Below are positions 54,620-63,143 of a stretch of 64,000 nucleotides of DNA, in pieces. The DNA comes from CAYSRC01 sp964433495. GTDB lineage: Bacteria > Bacillota > Clostridia > Oscillospirales > Ruminococcaceae. The first letter of the stretch is position 1, and the number at the start of each line of letters is the position of its first letter. The position numbers and the translations under genes were made by a program. The stretch is from the NCBI GenBank assembly GCA_964433495.1, contig CAYSRC010000002.1:38421-102420 (forward strand). Direction: 5' to 3'. The notes beneath the pieces were generated by a model that was not told where the DNA came from, did no database searches, and saw nothing but the letters and a program-made list of their open reading frames with translations.

Positions 54620-54874
54620 TCACACCGCCTGTTCGTCAGCATCGAGGAATCGGCCCTTGCAGTACGCCAGAGCTTCTGCTTTTGTACCGTAGAACACAGC
54701 AGAAAAGCCGTTCTGTACTTTCCAAATATCCAGTTTCTTATGCCGGGACACCGTCACGGGCATACCATGCTTGTTCTGGAAAACGATATGGCAGTCATAA
54801 TCCCGCTCGGAGAAGTCCTTGACACTGAAGTTTTTGATTTCCGGCTCGATGCCGTAAAAGAATTTGTGTCGCAT
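54620..54874 (-). CDS. Small protein, member 3 of a three-paralogue set
   Basis: 84 aa from the ATG at 54874 with AAAGGAG. Contains CHIVFQNKHGMPVTVSRHKK, then FYGTKAEALAYCKG. The core strand and P-V-T-V turn followed by a short acidic helix parallel members 1 and 2. First gene of the five-gene minus-strand unit that ends with the capsid protein. Confidence 0.62.
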   Translation of the reverse strand: MRHKFFYGIEPEIKNFSVKDFSERDYDCHIVFQNKHGMPVTVSRHKKLDIWKVQNGFSAVFYGTKAEALAYCKGRFLDADEQAV

Positions 54875-55152
54875 TTTTCTGCTCCTTTCGTTGATTTTGG
54901 GTATATGGGTCACGAGGCGCTATACAATCATAGGCACCGCCTCCTTCAGTTGGTACTTGGTCATCCAAGTGTCGTTTTGACGAAAATATATGAAACTTGA
55001 AAATGCCCCCTCTACATTACCCACTGGACACAAGAGGTGCATTTGGCCGAAAAATCATACGTTTTATGATTTTCCATCCTCTCTATTTACTTAGAAAAAA
55101 TGTCAACCCCCAGCAAAAGCACTGCTATAGATCATCCGAGGCATGAAAATGA
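54875..55152. other. Upstream part of the gene-free stretch between the capsid unit and the XRE gene
   Basis: AT-rich. Contains a hairpin AAAATCATA/TATGATTTT (55051-55073) and a 14-codon minus-strand frame (54964 to 54920) of doubtful reality. No other gene seen. Confidence 0.45.
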
Positions 55153-55250
55153 CAAGGTGTATCAAGGTCAAATACAAAAAGTTCTCTTAGGGAAAATTTC
55201 AGTAAAAAATCCATAAGAAAAAGTTTAGGAAATGACCTTGATACACCTTG
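55153..55250. repeat. Long palindrome 1 of a four-copy array
   Basis: Perfect 18-base arms (CAAGGTGTATCAAGGTCA and its complement) at 55153-55170 and 55233-55250, around an AT-rich core containing TACAAAAAGTTCTCTTAGGG and CATAAGAAAAAGTTTAGG. The core is shared with the three other copies; the arms are not. Confidence 0.9.
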
Positions 55251-55261
55251 CACACAGCCAG

Positions 55262-55371
55262 CTGGGTTAACCTCGATGAACCTCTTTTACAAAAAGTCTT
55301 CTTAGGGGAATTTTTCATAAAAAACTCATAAGGGAAAGTTTAGGAAATGACCTTCAACGAGGTTAACCCAG
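55262..55371. repeat. Long palindrome 2 of a four-copy array
   Basis: Arms CTGGGTTAACCTCG (55262-55275) and CGAGGTTAACCCAG (55358-55371), perfect over 14 bases. The core has ACAAAAAGTCTTCTTAGGGG and CATAAGGGAAAGTTTAGG, then TGACC before the right arm. Confidence 0.9.
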
Positions 55372-55381
55372 ACAGCAGAAC

Positions 55382-55410
55382 AGCCCCACAGGATCGTTCC
55401 TGTGAGGCTG
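55382..55410. repeat. Hairpin between palindromes 2 and 3
   Basis: CAGCCCCACAGGA pairs with TCCTGTGAGGCTG with one C-A mismatch, a compact GC-rich hairpin unlike the AT-rich palindromes around it. No T-run. Confidence 0.65.
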
Positions 55411-55432
55411 CAATTCTTTGTTATGATATATT

Positions 55433-55540
55433 GGGGTAGCGGTCGATGATGGTCATTTACACAAAACTCTCTTATAGAAAAATTGCAGAAAAATTCTATA
55501 AGAGAAAGTTTATACATTGACCATCACAGACCGCTACCCC
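55433..55540. repeat. Long palindrome 3 of a four-copy array
   Basis: Arms GGGGTAGCGGTC (55433-55444) and GACCGCTACCCC (55529-55540), then GATGGTCA/TGACCATC further in. The core holds CTCTTATAG and CTATAAGAG as a perfect inner hairpin plus GAAAGTTTATA. Confidence 0.9.
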
Positions 55541-55555
55541 TGATGACATTAATAC

Positions 55556-55665
55556 CTGGGTAGACCTCGTTAAAGGTCAAATACAAAAAGTCCTCTATAG
55601 AGAAAATTTTCAAAAAATCACATAAGGAAAAGTTCTGTAAATGACATTCATCGAGGTCTACCCAG
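55556..55665. repeat. Long palindrome 4 of a four-copy array
   Basis: Arms CTGGGTAGACCTCG (55556-55569) and CGAGGTCTACCCAG (55652-55665), perfect over 14 bases and related to palindrome 2 with two compensated changes. Core with TACAAAAAGTCCTCTATAG and CATAAGGAAAAGTTCTG. Confidence 0.9.
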
Positions 55666-55851
55666 CGTTGTGATTCTCGACTGCGCCATATCCTTTTACC
55701 CCAAGTGCTGATGGCGGGGTGCATGGTTTAGTTTTGCTCAATGCTCTGTACACATTTTCATGCTACCATTATACAAAGATAAACCTCAAAATGCGTCCAC
55801 AGTATTACTCAACGATAGACATCACATATAACGGAACTTATCGCTGAACTA

Positions 55852-55880
55852 TTGAAATTTTCACAAAAGTGTGATATAAT
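55852..55880 (+). promoter_or_regulatory. Promoter of the XRE/hsd operon
   Basis: TTGAAA (55852-55857) and TATAAT (55875-55880) with a 17-base spacer, and TGA before the -10 as in extended -10 promoters. It is 29 bases upstream of the XRE start codon. Confidence 0.85.
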
Positions 55881-55908
55881 ATAGTATCTACTCTGTGGAG
55901 GTGTCGGC

Positions 55909-56118
55909 ATGGCTGTTAGTTATAAAAAACTGTTGCATTTGATGATCGAGCGGGATATTACCAATGCTCAACTGATGCGGGATGCGAACATCTCTGCAAA
56001 TATCATTACAAAGCTAAAAAACGGTCAGTATATTGCCCTGGACAAGGTCGAGAGTATTTGTTTTGCATTGGGTTGTACACCGAATGATATTCTGGAGTTT
56101 ATACCAAATCAAAAATGA
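55909..56118 (+). CDS. XRE-family helix-turn-helix regulator
   Basis: 69 aa, ATG at 55909 behind GGAGGTG. Single HTH of the XRE type (TNAQLMRDANISANIITKLKNG, with the recognition helix around NIITKLKNG, and LDKVESICFALGCTPNDILEF). Such small Cro/CI-like proteins commonly precede restriction-modification operons and control their expression. It lies 22 bases before hsdM. Confidence 0.88.
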   Translation: MAVSYKKLLHLMIERDITNAQLMRDANISANIITKLKNGQYIALDKVESICFALGCTPNDILEFIPNQK

Positions 56119-56140
56119 CCTGTAGATAGGAGTAATAGAA

Positions 56141-58777
56141 ATGGCTGTTAAAAAGAGCGAATTATACAGTTCCCTATGGGCGAGCTGTGATGCATTGAGG
56201 GGAGGCATGGATGCCTCCCAGTATAAAGACTATATACTCACCCTTCTGTTCGTGAAGTATGTTTCTGACAAGTTTACCGGACAGGATTATGCCGACATCG
56301 AAATACCCGAAGGTGGCAGCTTTGCCGATATGGTCAAGCTGATCGGCAAGAAGGAAATCGGCGAAGGCATCAATAAGGTTATTGCCAAGTTGGCTGAAGC
56401 CAACGGTCTGCGTGGTGTTATTGACAAGGTTTCTTTCAATGATCCCGATAAGCTGGGCAAGGGCGAGGAAATGGTTGAAAAGCTGAGTAAGCTGATTGAA
56501 ATCTTCCGCCGTCCCGAACTGGATTTCTCCAAGAACCAGGCCGAAGGTGATGATCTGATCGGCGATGCCTACGAATACCTGATGCGTAAATTCGCAACGG
56601 AAAGCGGTAAGAGCAAGGGACAGTTCTATACTCCTGCAGAAGTGTCTCGTATTCTGGCCAAAGTGATTGGCATCGCTGAAGAGGACAACCCTTCTGCCAC
56701 AATCTACGACCCCGCCTGCGGCTCCGGTTCGCTGCTGATTCGTGCGCTGAATGAAGCACCTATCGCTCTTTCCGGTTATGGTCAGGAAAAGGATACTACC
56801 ACTGCCGGTCTTGCAAAAATGAATGCTGTTCTGCATGGCTGGGCAACAAGCACCATTATGTCCGGCAATACCTTCTCTGATCCTCAGTATTTTGAAGATG
56901 GATCGGATGAAACTGTGTTGCGTAGATTCGACTATATTGTTGCCAATCCTCCGTTCTCTATCAAAAACTGGACGGATGGTGTAAAAGAATACGGAAGATT
57001 TGATGGCTATGGCGAAAGACCACCAGAGAAGAACGGTGACTATGCTTGGCTGATGCATATTCTGAAGTCCCTGAAGCGTACCGGTAAGGCTGCTGTTATT
57101 CTGCCCCATGGTGTTTTGTTCCGTGGTAATGCAGAGGGCATTATCCGTGAGAATTTGATCAAGACCGGTTATATCAAGGGCATCATTGGTCTGCCTGCGA
57201 ACCTTTTCTATGGTACTGGCATTCCTGCCTGCATCATTATCATTAACAAGGAAGACGCAGACGAACGCACCGGTATCTTTATGATTGATGCCAGCCATGA
57301 CTTCGTAAAGGACGGCAACAAGAACCGTCTGCGTGAGCGCGACATCTATAAAATCGTTACCACTTTCAGTCAGCAGATTACCGATGATCCGCACTATGCC
57401 CGTTTCGTGCCTATGAGCGAGATCACCGGCAAGAACGGCTATAACCTGAATATCTCTCGCTATATTGACTCCGGTATCGGAGAAGACTTACAGAGCATCG
57501 AAGCGCATCTGAAGGGCGGCATTCCTGCAGCAGATGTGGATGGCATGGAACGATACTGGTCGGTATTCGGTTTATTGAAGAGTAGGCTGTTCTCGGTTTT
57601 GCGGGATGGATTCTATCAGCTGAATGTACCCAAGGACGAAGTACGCACTCTAATCCATGAGGATGAGGAGTTCTCTTCCTATGCCGACAAGGTGGATGCT
57701 GCATTTATGGCATGGCGTAGCGAGGTGGATGAGGAACTGCGCAGCATCAATGCCTATGTGGATGCCAAGGATTTGATCGTCCGTCTTGCGGATCATATTC
57801 TTATCCAGTTTGAGGGCATTGAACTGATTGATAAATATGATGTGTACCAGGTGCTGCTTGCATACTGGTTGGAAGTCATGTCTGACGATGTATATCTGCT
57901 GATCCACGATGGCTATGAGGCTGGTCGGGAACTCAGTTACGAATATGTGGTCAAGACCAAGACTGTGGATGGCAAAACTGTTACCGAAGTCACCGATAAG
58001 GTAAAAAGCTGGGATGGCAAGCTGATCCCCAAGAGCATCATCATCGATACCTATTTTGCGGAAGAGGCCAAGGCTATCGATGCCGCCGAGGTAATCATTG
58101 CTGATACCCAGGCACAGATCGATGAGCTGCTGGAGAGTGCCGAGGATGGTTCTGCCATTGCGGAACTGATGGACGAAAAGGGCAAAATTGCCGCAAAAGC
58201 ACTGACGGCTGCCATTGATGAGATCCGCAGCAAAATCCAGTCTGCGGAAATCGATGCGCTGATGGCATTGCTGAATGCTCTGCCCATGAAGAAAAAGGAC
58301 ATGGACAAGTATCTGGCAGTACATCCCCTGTGCGCATCTGCCCGGAATGATAAGGGTAATGTAAATGCCAGCAGCATTAAAACTCGGATCGCAGAACTCC
58401 GTGCCACCACACCAGTTCCGGAAAAATATGCCGAAGATAATGAGCAACTGATGTCCCTGTATACCCTGATGACCAAGAATGACGAACAGAGCAAGCTGGT
58501 AAAGGCACTGAAGGCGGCACTGGAGCAGCTGGTCAAGGACAAGTATCCTGTTCTGACCGTGGATGAGATTAAGGAGCTTCTGGTCAATAAGAAATGGTAC
58601 TATTCCATTTTTGACGGCATAGATGCGCTCTATGTGGCCATTTCCCACAGCATCACGGATCGCATTGTGGAACTGGCAGAGCGGTATGAGGATACACTGC
58701 CCACACTGTCTGCAGTGGTGGATGATTATGAAGCCAGGGTGAAATCTCATCTGGAAAGGATGGGGTTCAAATGGTAA
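56141..58777 (+). CDS. hsdM: Type I restriction-modification system methyltransferase subunit HsdM (long)
   Basis: 878 aa, longer than the usual 500-550. Residues about 1-470 are a standard N6-adenine methylase: N-terminal helical domain, SAM motif I DPACGSGSLL near residue 190, and catalytic NPPF (VANPPFSIKNW) near residue 270. From about residue 480 a mainly helical C-terminal region of about 400 residues follows (with KAKAIDAAEVIIADTQ-like coiled segments), found in some Clostridia HsdM. It methylates the host site as M2S and is needed for cleavage. It overlaps hsdS by 7 bases. Confidence 0.92.
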   Translation: MAVKKSELYSSLWASCDALRGGMDASQYKDYILTLLFVKYVSDKFTGQDYADIEIPEGGSFADMVKLIGKKEIGEGINKVIAKLAEANGLRGVIDKVSFNDPDKLGKGEEMVEKLSKLIEIFRRPELDFSKNQAEGDDLIGDAYEYLMRKFATESGKSKGQFYTPAEVSRILAKVIGIAEEDNPSATIYDPACGSGSLLIRALNEAPIALSGYGQEKDTTTAGLAKMNAVLHGWATSTIMSGNTFSDPQYFEDGSDETVLRRFDYIVANPPFSIKNWTDGVKEYGRFDGYGERPPEKNGDYAWLMHILKSLKRTGKAAVILPHGVLFRGNAEGIIRENLIKTGYIKGIIGLPANLFYGTGIPACIIIINKEDADERTGIFMIDASHDFVKDGNKNRLRERDIYKIVTTFSQQITDDPHYARFVPMSEITGKNGYNLNISRYIDSGIGEDLQSIEAHLKGGIPAADVDGMERYWSVFGLLKSRLFSVLRDGFYQLNVPKDEVRTLIHEDEEFSSYADKVDAAFMAWRSEVDEELRSINAYVDAKDLIVRLADHILIQFEGIELIDKYDVYQVLLAYWLEVMSDDVYLLIHDGYEAGRELSYEYVVKTKTVDGKTVTEVTDKVKSWDGKLIPKSIIIDTYFAEEAKAIDAAEVIIADTQAQIDELLESAEDGSAIAELMDEKGKIAAKALTAAIDEIRSKIQSAEIDALMALLNALPMKKKDMDKYLAVHPLCASARNDKGNVNASSIKTRIAELRATTPVPEKYAEDNEQLMSLYTLMTKNDEQSKLVKALKAALEQLVKDKYPVLTVDEIKELLVNKKWYYSIFDGIDALYVAISHSITDRIVELAERYEDTLPTLSAVVDDYEARVKSHLERMGFKW

Positions 58778-60009
58778 AGCCATGGGATGTTGCAACGATA
58801 GGTGATTTCCTTGATTTCAAGAATGGACTGAACAAGGGAAAAGAATTTTTCGGCTATGGCACTCCTATCGTGAATTATACGGATGTATATAAAAAGCGTG
58901 GATTGAAAAGAGCAGATATCCGTGGTCGGGTATGTCTTACCCCTGACGAGATCCATCGCTTTTATGTCCGTAAAAACGATGTCTTTTTTACAAGAACTTC
59001 GGAAACCCCGGACGAAGTCGGTATGTCCTCTGTTCTGCTGGAGGATGTTGAAAACGGTGTGTTCAGTGGTTTTGTACTGCGTGGCAGACCGAAGAATGAT
59101 ATGTTTGTTCCGGAATACTGCAAATACTGTTTTTCCACAGAGGCAGTGCGGAATGCAATCATTACCGGGTGTACCTATACAACCAGAGCATTGACCAACG
59201 GCAAGCAACTGTCTGCCATTGAAATTCCTGTTCCTCCCAAACCGGAACAAGAAGCTATCGCCGCTGCTCTGTCCGCTATTGATGCTCTGATTGCCAATCT
59301 GGAAAAACTGATTGCCAAGAAAAAGGCTATCAAGCAGGGCACGATGCAGGAATTGCTTTCAGGTTCTTGCCGACTGAAAGGGTTTAGCACACCTTGGAAA
59401 TCACATCGTGTTGGTGATCTCGGTGTTTTCTATAGCGGATTAAGCGGAAAAAGCAAAGCTGATTTTGGCAGTGGGACAGCTCGCTACATTACCTTCATGA
59501 ATGTTTTGGCAAACGCAATAATTGATGTTCGAAAGCTAGAGAGCGTACGGGTTTTGGAAGGCGAGACACAGAACGCTGTAGCAAAGGATGATTTGTTCTT
59601 TAATACATCATCGGAAACTCCTGAAGAAGTAGGTATGTGTGCGGTACTCACAGAACATCTGGAGAATACGTATCTTAATAGTTTTTGCTTTGGCTTTCGC
59701 ATTACAAGCGCTGAAATGTATCCCTTGTTTTTGTCCTATTATTTTAATAGTCAGGAAGGACGAAAAATAATGAGCGTTTTGGCTCAAGGCGCAACGCGGT
59801 ATAATTTATCGAAAACGTATTTTTCTGATACTATTATCACCGTTCCCGAAAAAGGCGAGCAAATTGCGATTGCATCAATTTTAAGTGATATGGACGACGA
59901 GATTGAGCAACTGCATACAAAACTTGCGAAATATCAATATATTAAATCTGGCATGATGAGTGAACTGCTCACCAGCAGAATCAGACTGATAGACAAGGAG
60001 GATGCGTAA
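58771..60009 (+). CDS. hsdS: Type I restriction-modification specificity subunit HsdS
   Basis: 412 aa, ATG at 58771 inside the hsdM end. Two target-recognition domains, each followed by a conserved helical spacer: first ending PKPEQEAIAAALSAIDALIANL, second PEKGEQIAIASILSDMDDEIEQL. The two TRDs define the bipartite recognition site. Internal repeats TRTSETPDEVGM and FNTSSETPEEVGM show that the halves are related. The stop overlaps the hsdR start (TAATG). Confidence 0.93.
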   Translation: MVKPWDVATIGDFLDFKNGLNKGKEFFGYGTPIVNYTDVYKKRGLKRADIRGRVCLTPDEIHRFYVRKNDVFFTRTSETPDEVGMSSVLLEDVENGVFSGFVLRGRPKNDMFVPEYCKYCFSTEAVRNAIITGCTYTTRALTNGKQLSAIEIPVPPKPEQEAIAAALSAIDALIANLEKLIAKKKAIKQGTMQELLSGSCRLKGFSTPWKSHRVGDLGVFYSGLSGKSKADFGSGTARYITFMNVLANAIIDVRKLESVRVLEGETQNAVAKDDLFFNTSSETPEEVGMCAVLTEHLENTYLNSFCFGFRITSAEMYPLFLSYYFNSQEGRKIMSVLAQGATRYNLSKTYFSDTIITVPEKGEQIAIASILSDMDDEIEQLHTKLAKYQYIKSGMMSELLTSRIRLIDKEDA

Positions 60010-63000
60010 TGGATCGTGTGGGAAGGCCTGAAATTGCTACCCAAAAGCGTGTGGTGGATTTCTTTCAGACCAAGCTGCGGTATAACTATATCGGTAATCT
60101 GAAAGACCGGGAAAACCGCAACATCGATGAAGAAAAGCTGATTACATGGCTGACCGATCATGGCTATTCCAAGACCATTGCAATCCGGGCGGTGGAGGAG
60201 TTGGTCAAAGCCGCCACCAATCTGCAGGATGGCTTGTACACAGCCAATCGGGAGGTCTATCGGCTTCTAAAATACGGTGCCAAGGTTAAAGAGAATGCCG
60301 ACGAAAACGAGACTACGGTATATTTCATAGACTGGGAAACTCCCGGCGAAAACCTCTTTGATATTGCCGAAGAGGTCACCGTGGTTGCGAACAATGAGAA
60401 ACGTCCCGATTTGGTCATTTATCTGAACGGTATCGCTGTGGCGGTTATCGAACTGAAAAAAAGCACGGTATCCGTTTCCAATGGCATAAGGCAGAACCTG
60501 ACCAACCAGCGGGAGATGTTTATTGCTCCATTCTTCACTACCATGCAGTTCTGTATGGCCGGTAATGACAGCGAAGGTCTGCGCTACGGCACTATCAAAA
60601 CCCCGGAGAAGTATTATCTGGAGTGGAAGAAGGACGGCTTTACAGAATACCCTGATGAGCGACATGAAATGGATGTTCATATTGAAGAGATCTGTGCTAC
60701 CATCCCCAACAAACTGGATAGCGCCCTCTTCGCTATGTTCTACAAGGCTCGGTTCCTGAACTTAATCCACAACTTCCTGATTTTTGATAAGGGTCAGAAA
60801 AAGGTCTGCCGGTACAACCAGTATTACGGCATTATGCGTGCCCAGAAGCGTTTGTTGTCCGGAAAGGGAGGCATCATCTGGCATACCCAGGGCAGCGGTA
60901 AGTCTCTGACGATGATCTGGTTGTCCAAGTGGCTACTGTCCAATATCCCCACCGCTCGTGTGCTGATCGTTACCGACCGTGATGAACTGGACGAGCAGAT
61001 CGAGCGGAATTACAAGGGTGTCAACGAAACCATTATCCGCACCAAGAGCGGTACCGATTTGTTGGCACGGCTGAACTCTCATGAGGATCGGTTGCTCTGC
61101 TCCTTGGTTCATAAGTTTGGTAAGCGCGGCGGCGAAGCTACCGCCAAAGACTATGAGCGGTATATTGAGGAATTGAAGGCATCTCTGCCTGCTAACTTCA
61201 GTGCCAAAGACGACATTTTTGTATTTGTGGATGAGTGCCACCGCACCCAGTCTGGCAAGCTGCACCTGGCCATGAAGACCATTATGCCCAATGCCATCTT
61301 TGTGGGTTTCACCGGCACACCGCTGCTAAAGTCGGACAAGGCTACCAGTATCGAGGTGTTCGGCAGATACATCCACAGCTATAAGTTTGACGAAGGTGTT
61401 GCTGACGGTGTAGTTCTGGATCTGCGATATGAGTATCGGGATATCCCCCAGGAAATCATGTCCCAGGCTCGGATCGATGCATGGTTCGAAGCCAAGACCC
61501 GTGGCCTGATGCCCAGAGCAAAGGCTCGACTGAAACAGGTTTGGGGCAATATGCAGACGGTGTACAGTTCCCGCTCCCGCCTGGAGAAGATTGTCTGCGA
61601 CATCATTTTTGACTTCGAAACCAAGGCCCGTCTTGCGGACGGTAGTGGCAATGCCATTCTGGTGGCGGATGATATTCTGACTGCTTGCAAGTATTATGAA
61701 CTGTTCCAGCAGAAGAATTTCCGCAAGTGTGCAGTCATTTCCTCTTATGAACCAAGTGTCGGCGATCTCCGCACCGAAACAATCAGTGATGATGAGGAAA
61801 CCGATGCATACGAAAAATACCGCATTTATTTGAAGATGATCGGCATTGACCCTGATGCCACTGCGGATAAGGGCGGTATTGCCAAACGGGTCGAGGATTT
61901 TGAAAAGGCAGCAAAGAAGAAATTCATCGAAGAACCGTATAATATGAAGCTGCTGATCGTAGTAGACAAGCTGCTGACCGGCTTCGATGCACCTCCCTGT
62001 ACATATCTGTATATTGACAAGACCATGCACGATCATGGCCTGTTCCAGGCAATCTGCCGTGTTAATCGTCTGGATGGTGAGGATAAGGATTTCGGCTATA
62101 TCGTGGATTACAAGCAGTTGTTTGGCGATTTGTCTGCTGCCATGGAGAAGTATACCTCCGGTGCTTTTGAGGGTTATGCCGAGGAGGACGTGGAAGGGTT
62201 GCTGAAAGATCGCAAGGCTGAAGCGCAGAAGCGGTTTGAAAAGATCCTCGACGAACTGGACGAACTGTGCGAGGGTGTTCAGCATCCGAAGGATGAACTG
62301 GATTATCTGCATTACTTCTGCGGCGAAAACGGTATTGATGTGGATAATGATGAGGCATATGCCAGAATGCGTGAGCGACTGTACCGCCTGGTCAATGCCC
62401 TCATCCGCGCCTATGCTGAAGTGAAACCCATGATGGGAGAACTGGGTTATTCTGCTACACAGCAGGAACAGCATGACAAAACAGTCAATTTCTATATTGC
62501 CCTGAAGACTACCATCGGCCGTGCCAGCGGTGATTTTATTGACCTGAAAGCATATGAACCCGGTATGCGTTACCTGATCGATAATTACATCGTGGCGGAG
62601 GATGCCCGTATCATCGGTGACTTTGATGATTTCACCCTGCTTGATTTCATTTTGGCCCAGCGTGATAAAATGGAAGGTGACGGCACAAAGTCCAAGGAGC
62701 AGGAAAGCGCAGCAGAAGCGATTGAAAATAACATCCGCAAAAAGGTTGTTGAAAAGATCGTTCTGAATCCTAAGTACTACGAAAAAATGTCTGCGGTTTT
62801 GGAACAGCTGATTCTGGAGCGCAAGCAGGGTGTGATTACATATGCTCAGTTACTGGAGAAGTATATCGAACTCGCCCGTAATGTTACCAAGCCGGAGGAA
62901 AACGAAAGCTATCCTGAAAAGGTGCGCCATAGCGCCGCTATGAGAGCGTTGTATGATAATACCGGCTGTGATGCAGATCTTGCCGCAGCTCTCCACGCTG

Positions 63001-63143
63001 CTGTTATGCGTTCCAAAATGGATAGATTCCGCAATGACCCTGTTAAGGAGCGCCGCATTAAGCGCGAGCTGCTGAAAATCCTGAAATCCAAGGACGAGGT
63101 AGAGCGTGTTTTCAAAATTATTGTAGAACAAGAGGAATACTAA
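60009..63143 (+). CDS. hsdR: Type I restriction-modification endonuclease subunit HsdR
   Basis: 1044 aa. N-terminal nuclease of the PD-(D/E)xK type (RPDLVIYLNG, VAVIELKKS near residues 137-155), then a superfamily 2 DNA translocase: Walker A QGSGKSLTM near residue 298, DEAD-like VFVDECHRTQ near residue 412, and further helicase motifs FTGTPLL and LLIVVDKLLTGFDAP. It cuts at a distance after translocation. All motifs look intact. Confidence 0.95.
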   Translation: MDRVGRPEIATQKRVVDFFQTKLRYNYIGNLKDRENRNIDEEKLITWLTDHGYSKTIAIRAVEELVKAATNLQDGLYTANREVYRLLKYGAKVKENADENETTVYFIDWETPGENLFDIAEEVTVVANNEKRPDLVIYLNGIAVAVIELKKSTVSVSNGIRQNLTNQREMFIAPFFTTMQFCMAGNDSEGLRYGTIKTPEKYYLEWKKDGFTEYPDERHEMDVHIEEICATIPNKLDSALFAMFYKARFLNLIHNFLIFDKGQKKVCRYNQYYGIMRAQKRLLSGKGGIIWHTQGSGKSLTMIWLSKWLLSNIPTARVLIVTDRDELDEQIERNYKGVNETIIRTKSGTDLLARLNSHEDRLLCSLVHKFGKRGGEATAKDYERYIEELKASLPANFSAKDDIFVFVDECHRTQSGKLHLAMKTIMPNAIFVGFTGTPLLKSDKATSIEVFGRYIHSYKFDEGVADGVVLDLRYEYRDIPQEIMSQARIDAWFEAKTRGLMPRAKARLKQVWGNMQTVYSSRSRLEKIVCDIIFDFETKARLADGSGNAILVADDILTACKYYELFQQKNFRKCAVISSYEPSVGDLRTETISDDEETDAYEKYRIYLKMIGIDPDATADKGGIAKRVEDFEKAAKKKFIEEPYNMKLLIVVDKLLTGFDAPPCTYLYIDKTMHDHGLFQAICRVNRLDGEDKDFGYIVDYKQLFGDLSAAMEKYTSGAFEGYAEEDVEGLLKDRKAEAQKRFEKILDELDELCEGVQHPKDELDYLHYFCGENGIDVDNDEAYARMRERLYRLVNALIRAYAEVKPMMGELGYSATQQEQHDKTVNFYIALKTTIGRASGDFIDLKAYEPGMRYLIDNYIVAEDARIIGDFDDFTLLDFILAQRDKMEGDGTKSKEQESAAEAIENNIRKKVVEKIVLNPKYYEKMSAVLEQLILERKQGVITYAQLLEKYIELARNVTKPEENESYPEKVRHSAAMRALYDNTGCDADLAAALHAAVMRSKMDRFRNDPVKERRIKRELLKILKSKDEVERVFKIIVEQEEY

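Noticed and set aside
52904..54874. Ordinary prophage
   Set aside because: Only a capsid-type gene is present; no terminase, portal, protease or tail genes between the tRNA and the right end of the window. The rest of the element is outside the view, so this is provisional.
54920..54964. 14-codon minus-strand leader frame (MTKYQLKEAVPMIV) upstream of the capsid unit
   Set aside because: No ribosome site for its first codon and no amino-acid bias suggesting attenuation; kept only as a note.
55153..55665. CRISPR array
   Set aside because: Units are long palindromes with conserved interiors and irregular spacing, not short direct repeats with unique spacers; no cas genes seen.
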